From Schistosoma haematobium (Eukaryota; Platyhelminthes; Trematoda; Strigeidida; Schistosomatidae), in NCBI RefSeq assembly GCF_000699445.3, contig NC_067196.1:38026616-38090615 (forward strand): DNA of 64,000 nucleotides, in the 5' to 3' direction. Position 1 is the stretch's first letter; the number at the start of each line of letters is the position of its first letter. The notes beneath the pieces are model-generated. The model saw nothing but the letters and a program-made list of their open reading frames with translations, ran no database searches and had not been told where the DNA came from. The position numbers were made by a program, and so were the translations under genes. This document shows, piece by piece, positions 10,604-21,841 of the stretch.

Positions 10604-11378
10604 AGGCGAGATATCCGTCTATCAACCAAAAAACGGGTTTACTGAGCAGCAGTTCGTTCCGTCCTACTTTGTGGCAGTGAAACATGGCCGGTAAGAGTAG
10701 AGGACATTCGTAGGTTACTAGTATTTGATCATAGGTGTCTTCGAAACATTGCTCGTATATCTTGGAACCATCGAGTAAGTAACACATTTGCTAGGAAACG
10801 GGTACTAGGTAAGGATGGCAAATCAATTGATGACGTAGTGGAACTTCATCAGTTGAGATGGCTGGGACACCTGTTACGTATGCCCAACCATCGACTGCCT
10901 CGACGTGCGATGTTCAGTGGTATAGGAGTAGGTTGGAAGAAAGATAGGGGCGGCCAGAACAAAACATGACACAAGTCCATGAAGTCACTGACAAGTGGAC
11001 TGAGTCATGTTGGTAGGTGTAGACTACCTGGTTGGGGACCGCGAGATGATAGCAACCGATGGTTAGAGACCTTGAATGACATGGCTCAAAATCGTTTACG
11101 ATGGCGCAGGTGTATCCACTCTTTGTGTTCTCCCAATTCTGATCTCCTTATTCCTCCTTGTCTCTTTTTTCTCTTCCCAAATTTATTTCACTTAATTATA
11201 CTCTCTAAATAACATCTTCAAAAGCTAATGTTTCCTATAACTGCTTATACTCTTACTACCTCTACCACTACGGGATTTGAATCGACTACTATATCTGTGT
11301 GCTAATGTGGTGTGGCAACTCGAACTGATGTACGTACGTACGACGTTCTACGTTGTTACTGATTGGCTGACTGACTGT
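10604..11378 (+). pseudogene. RTE-clade LINE 3' end (RT C-terminal region)
   Basis: 5'-truncated non-LTR retrotransposon. The frame reads through the region after the RT domain: [20 protein letters not shown] near the start, then QLRWLGHLLRMPNHRLPRRA, then GRCRLPGWGPRDDSNRW and a stop at 11212. A premature stop lies just before 10979 (TGA in place of the tryptophan codon of NKTWHK). The 3' UTR ends in GACTGACTG-type short repeats at 11366-11377, typical of RTE elements. The same family occurs at 30988-31755 (minus) and 63086-63552 (plus). Encodes no complete protein. Confidence 0.85.
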
Positions 11379-11449
11379 CAGGACTCGAACCCGGTACCTT
11401 TCGCTTCAAACGTTATCGCGTTATCCATTCAGCTGTTGAGTCCTGATAG
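11379..11449 (-). repeat. tRNA-like element after RTE tail
   Basis: On the minus strand this 71-base segment has an A-box-like GCTGAATGGATAACGCG and a good B-box GGGTTCGAGTCC. The acceptor and T stems do not pair properly, so it is not a functional tRNA. Ends are inverted (CAGGACTC/GAGTCCTG). It lies directly at the RTE 3' tail, so it is either the head of a tRNA-derived SINE or a tRNA-like tail. Confidence 0.6.
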
Positions 11450-11703
11450 CCATTTTATTTTGTGTACATTATACTTTGAATTATTCTTTCAAACTGTAAA
11501 ATTCAAGAGACCAGAAAATCAATAATATAACCAGTCTGTATCTACACATAACATTATACTGATTTGAAATGAGTTATCAAAGTCTCACACCTCGCGAAAA
11601 CGGATTCTCATACGAACAAAGTAGACGTTTCAAAATGTTAATTTAAAAGTAAGACAAACACATGCGGGAGGGAATTATGATACGTTATATATTTTACCAA
11701 TAG

Positions 11704-11988
11704 TCACCACCTGTAGTGAAGGACAACACAGGTGAGGACAACCGAATCGTATTTAGTACAACATTACAGAGTTACTTGGTAAAATAGAAAAACCGTACTA
11801 TAATACCTAATTTGCAAAATGTTCAATCATTGTCTCAGACTTCATTGTTCTTGCATTTCTACACTAATTGCTTTCTGTCCTGTCCTTCCTTTCTTGATCT
11901 TCTCAATCTTCCGCTGCCAAACATTACATTCCTGATTCGCATTATATACTACTTATGTCAATATAAGTAGCACGCACCACACACCTAC
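11704..11988 (-). repeat. 285-bp interspersed repeat (family D)
   Basis: Minus-strand member of a family with copies at 15612-15900, 52923-53200 and 60936-61220. Shared landmarks are a GTGTGGTGTGTGCTAC-like start, a central AAGAACAATGAAGTCTGAG block and a GTGTTCTGTTC-like end. No reading frame. Class is unknown; size and end symmetry suggest a MITE. Confidence 0.75.
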
Positions 11989-13851
11989 TGTTAATGATTA
12001 GCATTTATTTTTTAGAAAAGCGATATGTTTATAGACGACTATTATAATACTCGGAGCTAAATTGTTAGTTTCAGTTTGTTAACCATTCGTTCTCCTGCTT
12101 GTTCACAAGTTGAAACTAGAAGAATAATCACTTAAGCCTAACGATGTATACTATCCATATCAAATAACACAATTCAATGATTTTAACCAAACTATTACAA
12201 ATATCTAATAACTGTTTATGTCACATTGATAAATAATCTTGATTCACTGACATCTTTTACTGTAAATCATGAAAGTGAATGACTTCAACAGTCATTAATA
12301 TGATCGATCATATCTATTTAATTACTCTTATATGATAAATCTATGAAACCTTGCTAAATTGTTACAGAATATATAATCCATTATTACATTAACAGAAATC
12401 ATACGATTATCGATCAATATTACCAAGAGTTTACACCACAGATAATTATCGATTCCATCGTAGATACTTAAAACTAATCACAGTCATGTATATTAAAAGT
12501 ACTGATTACATGTAAGTGAACTGAATCATGATTGACTTAATTTCTAATAATAAAACAATAAAACAACACTATTATTGTTATTATTATTGTTACTATTATT
12601 ATTATCAAAACTAGTCGTTTAATGCGTGGTATGTGTTTTTTTTTCGTTTCATTTTGAAATGTGTAGGTTTCAATGAAGCATAAATATTTCAAATACCCTT
12701 TTACAATTACTTTCTTATTGTCCTAGTTTTTGGACAGATACTTTTTTTATAAAAAAACATTTAATCAAATCCATGAAAAGTGTTTTATCATTTTCTTTTC
12801 TTTTTTAAAAATACCGCTTTTTTTGAAAAGTTTATTTATTTTTGTCTGCTTATTTAATTTTAAAACAAAATAATAAATCATAATTTTATTTAATAGAAAA
12901 TAAATAAATTACAATGTAATTTTCAATTATTTTTTCTGAATTAATAAGTCTTTGATAAACATTAAATATGTTATAACTTGCCAGTTGAATGCTACTTATT
13001 TTGGCTTTTTTTTCAATGATAGTTTTTATTTTCTGAAATCCCCTCCGCTAATGATATATCTTATCGTTTGAATGTTTACTTTTTGTATCTGGTCGTTGTT
13101 GATTGTTATGCTGAAAACGCTTATCACCTATACTCGGAACGAGGGACCTATGCAATTCCGACGACGTGAAAGTAAGAACACAAAGACTGGTATAAGTTAT
13201 GATTTATTAACCCCAAAATATGACGACGACGACCCTCGTCAAAAATACACTCATTTATATATTGATTGTTCACCCATTGTGATTAATCATTAGGATGAAA
13301 TCACATAGATAAAACATACTTAGAGTTATAACAAATCACATACTGAGCATAGTTGATGTCAATCGAATACAAGAATACCGCATATTATATAGAATAAAAT
13401 ATCATACGAGAAAAAGAAAACCAAATACTACACTGAGTAATCATTACATTGAATCAAAACGGAAGTAATCTTGAACAAAAACTCATAATGAGTAAATCAA
13501 TCGAAAATGGACTTTTCTTTACATCAAGATTTCGAAGAATTTTGTCCTGCCTCTTCTTTATTAAATTGTAATTCAAGTTAGTACAATAAAAATCTCCATT
13601 TTTATTTTAACTCAACTAAATATTGTGATTTTCAAAGTATTTCACGTAAGTCCAAGACAAAAACTGTTTTTTTCTTTTTGTTTGAAAAATAATCTTCATT
13701 TAATCTTCTTATTTGTTCCATGTTGATCACAATACGTATTCTGATCAGTTAAAGAGATGAAGATTCGAAAATGTTTTTGTTATTTTACGTTGTGATCATT
13801 CATTGTATCTTCATAACAAAATTATTAATTTATTTTATAATAGAATTAAAT
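11989..13851. other. AT-rich with short (ATT)n tract
   Basis: Nothing recognised apart from an ATT/GTT trinucleotide tract at about 12568-12606. Confidence 0.5.
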
Positions 13852-13909
13852 TTTCAACAGTTGAAATTATGAGTCAGTTGAAGCTAGACCAAGACAAAAA
13901 AAACTGGAA

Positions 13910-13955
13910 GCACTAGACGGCCGTTTCGCCCTAGTATGGGACTCCTCAGCAGTGA
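13910..13955 (-). ncRNA. Hammerhead ribozyme, core intact
   Basis: CTGAGGAG, stem II GTCC/GGGC (one U-G wobble), CGAAA, stem III ACGG/CCGU, and cleavage after GUC between 13916 and 13915. Stem I is 5'-CACTG with TAGTG-3' (one wobble). One of the best-preserved motifs here. Confidence 0.8.
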
Positions 13956-14021
13956 GCGTCCACGATTCCGAGACTTATAGGTCCTGAATTCGTATCCCAC
14001 AGTAAGCGGGATCGTGGATAC

Positions 14022-14066
14022 GCACTGCTGAGGAGTCCCATATTAGGCGAAACGGCCGTTTAGTGC
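14022..14066 (+). ncRNA. Hammerhead ribozyme, near-intact
   Basis: GCACTG stem I strand, CTGAGGAG at 14028-14035, GCGAAA, stem III ACGG/CCGU. One base is missing from the 3' strand of stem II, and the cleavage site is GUU (14060/14061), allowed by the NUH rule but usually slower than GUC. Confidence 0.7.
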
Positions 14067-14156
14067 TTCCAGTTCTTTTTATCTTGGTCTAGCTTCAACT
14101 GACTCATGATTTCAACTATTGAAATTATTAAAATCTCCACAAAACCCCTTCTGATA

Positions 14157-15375
14157 ATTATATTTCCCTTTTATATCTGAAACAATATTGTACTGTAAGT
14201 CTAGTTAAATCACTTTAGTTTATTTTTCTTTAAATTCCACTTCCATATCATGAAAAAGATAAGAAAAATAATAATACCAAGAGAATTATATAAATTTATG
14301 TTACTTTGTTTAGTATTTAACATTTGCTTGAATTCTGTAATATTTTAGTATTAAAACTAAGGAAGAAAATGGTCACATGTTATTGTGAACAATGTATCAG
14401 TAAACTGTAATAAAGATTATAAAAATTAAAATGAAATTAAATAGACTAAGTGAAGTCTTATCGTGTTACACCATTCATAATAAAGTGTTCCTGGAAAATC
14501 GATTGAAAGTAAAAAGTTGATTGAATGGATTGAAATAAAATGGTTATATAATTAAGTACATAAATGCTTGATAATGGTGATTAAAAAATGAAACATGCAA
14601 TGAATTAGACCTTATTAGTTAAAATAGAATTATTACACAAAGTGAGAGAAATGTCAAATAAAGAAACGATTTGATAAAACAACAGAAAACGAGAAGAAAG
14701 TTAATATTAATAATAAAGACTGATAATTTCCTTTTAAATAGATAAATAAAATTAAGCTTTAACGCGCGTAACCAAAGATCCTAAATTGAAGTCCCGAATG
14801 CGAGGTCTTGGATACGTTTTAAGCCTAAAACTATAACTATTGAACAACGTGATTTCTCTGACGTTGAACGTTCCGTGTATATGTTCAGAAATCTACACTA
14901 TCAACTTCTTTTATCTTATTAATGGAATACGTGCATAAATTTAGAGATAATATCAGAAGAGCGTTTGATAATTTCGAGTTCAATTTATGAATATGTTTCT
15001 CCATCCAAGAAGATTAAAGTGACTAAAACATATATTCTGGTTTATTCCATCTCATATATTTTATGAATTATTATCCTTTAATGTTAAAAATAACCAAGAA
15101 AATTTTTCTGTTAGCCAAAAAGTTTGATTAGCTTCGTTTATCCTCATACTTATTTATTTATTTTTGTTTATCATACATCTTCTGATGTCTATCATTGCAC
15201 ATTTCAGCTTATCAGAAGTAAATATAGTAACTTTTTTTTAAACTAAACTCATTTACAATGTTTTAGATAATCATATTCTTCATCCTTTTTCTCTCCCTTA
15301 GTTGTTAAGTTCAATCTAAACTAGTTAAAATATTAATATTTACAAAATTTTCTTTAAAATTATTCATATTTTCAT
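14157..15375. other. AT-rich, nothing recognised
   Basis: No coding similarity or repeat seen. Confidence 0.5.
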
Positions 15376-15437
15376 GGTTGAATTGACGAGTCAATCTAAT
15401 CTAGACCATCATTAAAAACTAAGAGGCATTGGAAGCA
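15376..15437 (-). mobile_element. Short SINE 3' relic (family B)
   Basis: About 60 bp resembling the inverted family B tail (GTTGAATTGACGAGTCAAT then TCTAGACCATCATT). Too decayed to retain a ribozyme. Confidence 0.5.
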
Positions 15438-15611
15438 AATACACATTTGCTATAATTATTTATTTATAACAACTTATCATAAGGTATGAAACAACACTAT
15501 TGAAATCAAACTACACATTTTGTGAACATAGAAGTCAAATGAGAAAAATACAGGACAAAAAAAAAACAAAATAAAACATCAACAGTCTTCAATCTAATAT
15601 TCTAACAACTG

Positions 15612-15900
15612 CTACTGTGGTGTGTGCTACTTATATTGACATAAGTAATATATGATGTTAATCGTGAACAGAAGGTCTGACAGCAGAGAAACAAGAGGAT
15701 CGAACAGTAAAGAATGGGACCAGAATGCAATTTGTATGAAAATGCAAGAACAATGAAGTCTGAGTTATTTTGAGACAATTGGTGGACACTTTGCAAATTA
15801 AGCATTTACTTTAAGATTGTTACATTTTTTTAACAAGTCCTGTAATTTCGTGTTAAATACATACGGATGTACCCCACCCGTGTTCTGTTCACCACACTAC
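15612..15900 (+). repeat. 285-bp interspersed repeat (family D)
   Basis: Close relative of 60936-61220. The two ends contain GTGTGGTG and CACCACAC-type sequence in inverted orientation, suggesting short terminal inverted repeats. No coding capacity. Confidence 0.8.
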
Positions 15901-16570
15901 CATATACATAGTTATCATTATGTTACATAGATAATACACCATACTACATAGGTCTTAAAATATAATTGTACTACATAAAGAACATCAATTATAACCTATA
16001 ATACTAATTTGTAAGTAATATAGTTCGTACTGGTCGCACATATATATCTTTGAATTTATTAAGTTTATAAGGAAATAAGTAGTTCATTATCTTCTCCATT
16101 TTAATCAATTTCCTCTATTCAAACACATTGAACAATTGATCAATATCAGTTATAAATACTTCAATAGTTTTATCTTTCGGGTAAAATAATAATATTGATA
16201 TTTATGAAAACTATTTATTAGAATATTTAAGTAATATCAAATGTTATATGTAGACATTTTTGACGATTATATTATTTAAGAAAGAATTTCAATGGGGTTT
16301 TTTTTGTACCGATTGTTTAACTGAATAATAATGTTAGTTAAAGAATAAGATATGAATTGAATAATTGTCGATCTGGTGTGAAACTGTTGATATTCATTAT
16401 TAAAGCTCTCAATTTAAAATGTAACAATTATCCACTTCTTCATCGTTTTTTATATAGGAATTACATAAGCCCATATACTTTATTCTGGCATTCGGATAGT
16501 CCAATCTATACATTCTACTTGAGTCATATTTTGACCTTGTTAATTATTCGTTTATCAATCTTGACTGTTT
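15901..16570. other. AT-rich, nothing recognised
   Basis: No coding similarity or repeat seen. Confidence 0.5.
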
Positions 16571-16574
16571 TTAT

Positions 16575-16925
16575 ATGAGCGCATATGTGTGTGCCCTTTT
16601 TATCAGATTCATCACATGTCTGTAACTTATTTTCGTATGACTATAAATATTGATTAACGCTAAGTTAAATGGAGTTGGCCCACACACCTTCTCCATTGAA
16701 CGTCGTTCCGCTTTACTCTTTTCTCTTTGCTTCTCCGATATTTTGGCCGGATCAAAGTTTGTATGAAATGTACGTATTCGAAATTCATTCTCGTATTTGA
16801 CTTATTTAATTCCGTTATTGACTAACGCAATTTAAGTCGATGATTATATACGAGGATAGGCGACATATATATTTTAATAACGTATCATATGATCTACTTG
16901 GAGTCAGATCCCGGGCTACTGAAAT
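16575..16925 (+). repeat. Possible LTR-like repeat
   Basis: A less AT-rich block with a TATA-like ACTATAAATATTG near 16640 and a GC-richer 3' end (GAGTCAGATCCCGGGC near 16900). It looks like a dispersed retroelement leader or LTR but no second copy is present in this window and no borders were found. Confidence 0.25.
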
Positions 16926-17335
16926 AGATATTTCATTTATTGGATAAGTAGATATTTGTTTTGGTTTTTTCGTGTTAAATTTACACATATTTACATGTCT
17001 TTTTGTATATATTGCTATTGGTAAAGACTTTGCACTTGAATATTCATAATAGCAATCAATTCTAAAAGCGAGTATATGTACGTATCTATTAAAACTGGAT
17101 TGGTCATTAACGTTAGATTTTATACTGAACTAGTCGCTCATGTGAGTAAAATTTAGGAAATGGACTGACATCATTTGGTGAGTCATTGACTATCTATAAA
17201 GGAGACTTGTTTTCATAAATCACGAAAACATATATTAGGAATTTATTTAATCTATTCAAATGTAATGCTTGATGATTAATTAACCACATTTTATTGTTGT
17301 GTCACATACGAAGTTACTTTCTGATTATTCAAATT
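16926..17335. other. AT-rich, nothing recognised
   Basis: No coding similarity or repeat seen. Confidence 0.4.
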
Positions 17336-17642
17336 GATTGAAATCATGAATCGATCGATGTTAGATCACCATTGAAAACCTGGAAGCACTGAACAGCCGT
17401 TTCGTCATAGTGTGGGACTTATCATCAGTAAGTATCGACGAGCCTTCACGTGAGACTCGGACCCAGGATCTCCTATTTTGAATGAAAATGCTTGACCTTT
17501 AGACCATTGAGCCGGCATCCAACGGTGCTCGATCATCTTCCATTGTATGAGGTAGATGCTTGTTTTTACCTGATACAGATTATCTCTACTAATCATGCCT
17601 TCTCACTACAACTCTAACATCGATCGATTCATGATCTCAATC
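17336..17642 (-). mobile_element. Family B element with 30-bp terminal inverted repeats
   Basis: Minus-strand tRNA-like/hammerhead element. Its 3' end (17336-17365) is repeated in inverted orientation at its 5' end (17613-17642), matching at 29 of 30 positions. The 5' module at about 17530-17610 is shared with the element at 34731. The ribozyme (about 17388-17425) has a perfect CTGATGA strand and CGAAA, but three extra bases before stem II. Confidence 0.75.
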
Positions 17643-18168
17643 AAATTATGTTGTGATATTTAACTTTTTACCCATTGATTATTGGCTAATATAAATTATT
17701 TCTATTTTAGTATTATACATGTAAATCAATGAATAACAGAACAAATATTAATTAGAATAATGTTAATCTATTAGTCTGAACGTGAGTAGGCTGTAATTTT
17801 ATAATTACCTGTTAATTAACATTTATGAGTTTGATAGATAAGTAATTTTTTAATACAAACTATTTGTTCTTTTTGCATGTTAAAAGACATATTACGTGTA
17901 TTCAATAGTTTGCTGTAAATTCCATTAGTTTTTTACTTCTATATTAAAAATTACTTAAATTAGTTACGTTGATTGTAATGTGAATAAGTCGAATTTTATA
18001 AAAGTAGTTCACTGATTGAAAATACTACTTAATATGGAATAATAGTGTATGTTAAATTCTTCTAAAAATGAAAACTATGAATTCCCTGATATTTACAGAT
18101 AAATATTTTAAATAGTTTACAAAAAACAAACGGAAAATCAAAACTTCCAATTAGTTAACATTAAACAA
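17643..18168. other. AT-rich, nothing recognised
   Basis: No coding similarity or repeat seen. Confidence 0.4.
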
Positions 18169-18458
18169 GATGAGACTAGAATTTATGGACGACCTTTGAG
18201 CAACGCTAGAATGACCTTGAGAATGGTCACTTAATAACTAGGACCATATGAGGGTTATAAACTTTTGTGAGGAATTAGAATTATGATTTACAATTGATGA
18301 TTAAAATTATGAATTAGATTTAGGGTTTTCATCACGAACTGACATAAGCTCTAATGCCGAAATTCGATTTAACCAAATGGATGATTGAATTAAGCGCTAA
18401 AATCCAAGACCCATTTATCTTAGATGTGATTGGTTCGTTCATAAATTATAGTTTCGCC
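18169..18458 (-). mobile_element. Merlin-type MITE
   Basis: 290-bp non-coding element with terminal inverted repeats of the GAGACTATAATTTATGGACG type, shared with the Merlin remnant at 33656-34448 and the MITEs at 25050 and 48401. It lies in the opposite orientation to those MITEs. Flanking octamers TTAAACAA and TTAAAATA agree at 6 of 8 positions, a plausible decayed target duplication. Confidence 0.75.
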
Positions 18459-18639
18459 TTAAAATATTCAGAGTAAAGATTTAATAAATTAAAAATGTTC
18501 ATTATTATTATTTACCTCTAAAACTATCAAATATCTTACAATAACCATTAAAGATTCAAATATTACATTCTTTATTATTCAACTATTCATTAGTTATTAT
18601 ACTATTGACTATATGATAATCTCTTATTATTACATCAAA

Positions 18640-19045
18640 TGAAAACGCATTAGAATCTGTGAGGTAGTATTCTTCTTTTGAAGTTTGAGGATATGCTTAG
18701 CTGATAATTGATAACAACCATAAAATATGAGAGATTAAAGAAGAAGAATATATTTGTAAAGTCCCAGCGAAAGAATCTGAAGTAAATCCAATGTTTCGCC
18801 TGGCAATCTGGTCCAAGCTTTTTCAAAGAAAATATAATCAAACAACAAAATTGTCGATAACTTTGTTGTGAAGCGTTCGAATTTCTGCATATGGAAAAAG
18901 TTTGTGCTGATGATGGCGTTCAGGAGAACGCTGAAAGCTCCACGACCAAACCGTCCAGCTCAGAGAACAAAACGCCATCAAAGTCATCCACCTGAGCTAC
19001 AAATCTTCTCCACCATCTCAATACATCTACTATATAGCTTTACAG
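18640..19045 (-). repeat. Interspersed repeat (families E and F joined)
   Basis: Two blocks that recur elsewhere. Block E (18731-18857) matches 59431-59560 and 61836-61922. Block F (18858-19030) matches 32449-32562 and 48733-48875. Their adjacency here suggests both belong to one larger element. No recognisable coding sequence; the element class is unknown. Strand assignment is arbitrary. Confidence 0.6.
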
Positions 19046-19344
19046 AACAGTAACAACAGCTTCATCAAAGATTGATATACCTTACTTTTCATTAGTAATT
19101 AAGGTTTATAAGTATTTATTCAGCACTATTGCATTCAGTCTATTTGTGAATTTGATAAGATAATGCAAAATAATGACATAATTTATGTTTAAATTAATCA
19201 GACATTGGTCATTTATTTATTCCGTCGTAATCTCAATTTTATTTTGGTCCTATATGTTAGTGTTTAACCAATGGTTTAAAACATTAGTAATGGTCACAAA
19301 ACGATGATGTATTGTAGTTCTATTAAATCATGTTACGATGATGT

Positions 19345-19404
19345 GTGGCCTATGCTCCTCTGCGAGGGGTAACAAACGTAAGTAAGTGAAGTAGGTAAGT
19401 AGGA
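19345..19404 (+). mobile_element. RTE LINE 3' terminus
   Basis: Encodes the last residues of a second RTE subfamily ORF (GLCSSARGNKRK then stop at about 19382) followed by GTAAGTGAAGTAGGTAAGTAGG, a degenerate short-repeat tail as found at RTE 3' ends. Confidence 0.55.
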
Positions 19405-21841
19405 TAAAAAAAATATGAATCATTTGGTATGCACACAATATATGATGCATGACCACATAAGATACTAAACTATGTTTAGGGTCAAATTAGTTATTTTGGT
19501 TGATAGTCATAAACTAAACTTGTTAAAGAATGTATATGCTGGGAAGAAATAGATAAGTAATCGCATATTATTTGTGTTGCTATGGTAATTGTCGAAAATA
19601 CCGGAGTTGGAAAAAATTTTGGAGTAGTAAATTTGTTTTAGATTATCTGATTAGCATTAGTTACAACGATAAAGCTAATTATATTCCATCTTCCTTCAAT
19701 TTACAATAGATTTGATATGTTTGTAAGGATTTGGATCTCAGCATTTCTTAATAAAACTTTAAACGTTGTTGTAAGTTTTTGATGCTGCTGAACTCAACTT
19801 TATTCCATGTTTATACCGAATTTACTTTCCTTTAGAAATATTCGTTTAAAAATGGACTTAGGTTCGTGCAATAATCCTATTGCATTATGTTCTTTTATTT
19901 AGCTCATTAATATTAAAAATTTTTGACAATGAAGTAAGTCATATAGAATCAACTTTTGACTGTTCAGTATTGCTGATTATTTAAGTGGTTTTATTACTTT
20001 GCAAGTTTATCCAGTATTGTTATCAACTTCACAAAAACTAGAAATTAAAAGATTAGGTCGATAGCGTATTATTTCCAGTCAAGTGATAATTTGGCCAACA
20101 GATAAGATGTACATACTTCAGTTACACGACATATATATATACATATATATAGTATTGTTTCTTAACGTTAATATGTCATAGTTAATATAATATTTAGTTT
20201 AAAAGCACAACCAGTTTGGAAGATTGATTCTTGAGTTTGTATTATCAGGTTCTCGTTACTAAAGTTGGAGTATTTAATTCTTCTATAAATAATACTCAAT
20301 TATCTTACTAGATTCAACTGAACGAAGAGCTTGCACTAAGTGATAGTGATTTTTTAGGTCAGCCGAGCATAACATGATAAAACTGTTACATTTGATGTTG
20401 AAAAGGTACATAACCTCGTAGTTCAATTTAGTTTATTTGTCTTAGAAACTAACTTGACTATGACACATCTTTAAATCTATTTGTAATGTAAACATGATTA
20501 TCAAAGTTTGTTTATCGTTTTGATGGCGAATTACGTCACGTAATGGTAATGGGTATGTATGTGTGAAATGTCATCCAGGATTATAAAGTACGAATTGAAA
20601 TAATTCCATTAAGTAATGTTGATATCACTAGCATTGATAAATGCAGAAAATGTACTATTAAATTTTTTTATACAGTTTCCGGAAATTCTGCTCAATTGGA
20701 AGATTGTTTTCGTTATGAATAAATACGGATTAAACAAATACAGGAAATTAATGCTTCGTCATAGTTTGAAACCTTTCATCAATCTGCGTTCTTGATCCCG
20801 TACTGTATCTGACTCATAACTGTATTTCGTGTTAACTATGTTAGTGTGCACTAGTTGATTGAAAATTAAATAATAAATTCACTAGATTCATGATACATGA
20901 TTCAACGATCATTTCGTGGGGTTAGTCAGTGAATGCAGTATTCCTCACATTATTAGCTTGGGAGTTTATTACATCTGAGAACTTTGAAAAATAAATCTTG
21001 TAGCCAGAAGTTAGCAAGAATAAGTTAATTCTCCACGTAGATATTTTGTATAATTATGTTATCATCAGACATAATTTTAAAATACCTAAAACTATCAATG
21101 ACCTGTTTATTTTATGTCATTTATTTACTTGGAAAGAGTGATGAATGAGAAACTTATACTATAATGAAAAATTTGAGGAAAACTTATAGGGATCCAAATA
21201 TTAATTTCGATTGTTTACTAACATTACTTTATTGTGTTTACAGATATTTGCACGTAAGTAGTGACTAGCGTTGATAAACTATGAATGATCTCTCGGTTCT
21301 ATAGTCTGGGAAAATGAAGAATGAGAGACAGCTAACAAATTAAGTCCATCTTCGCTAGGTTACCCTTTCAAAACATTGTAATTATTCCATGATCAAAATA
21401 ATTTCATATAGTAAGTAATACAAGGCAACGAAAACGGACTCTTGAAACGAGGCTTCATGTTAGTTAGTTTTAGTCATAGGAGTTTATCTATAATACTGTA
21501 AGAACTCAACCATATTTTGAAACTTTAACTTAGACTATCCACTTTCATAGTCAATATGACTACTGAACTATTTATGATGCAAATGATCTTGTGTAAACCT
21601 GATCTCCTGAAACTTCTTGGCCACTGAGCAGTCCAACATGTCATGTTGGCCGATACAAGGCGCTGATCGAATGCAGTCAATAAAGTTACATTTTATATAT
21701 CTTTCCTCGTGAAATCTCTAATATGTTCTAATTCAGTAATATCTAAGAGGATGGCGAAGAACAAGGTGCGGCAGAAATCCAGTAAAGTTATCTTTTCAAA
21801 TATATTTGAGAAATATTTAACTTAAAAGAATTAAAGGATTA
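19405..21841. other. AT-rich, nothing recognised
   Basis: No gene seen; a small ATATAT palindrome at about 20137-20152. Confidence 0.5.

Larger units (their letters stand above)
13852..14156. mobile_element. Hammerhead SINE palindrome (family B)
   Basis: Inverted repeat with arms 13852-13966 and 14011-14123 (about 112 bp each, few mismatches) and a 44-base spacer. Each arm carries a nearly intact hammerhead and the 3' tail, both pointing outward. The spacer retains a B-box-like GAATTCGTATCCC in plus orientation. The right end extends to the family terminus CTGATA at 14151-14156. Transcription of either strand would give an RNA with one ribozyme and a long self-complementary hairpin. Confidence 0.85.

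Noticed and set aside
11379..11449. Functional tRNA gene
   Set aside because: A and B boxes are good but acceptor and T stems do not pair properly.
13072..13293. 73-codon open frame as a host gene
   Set aside because: No recognisable domain, no conserved context, and length expected by chance in AT-rich DNA.
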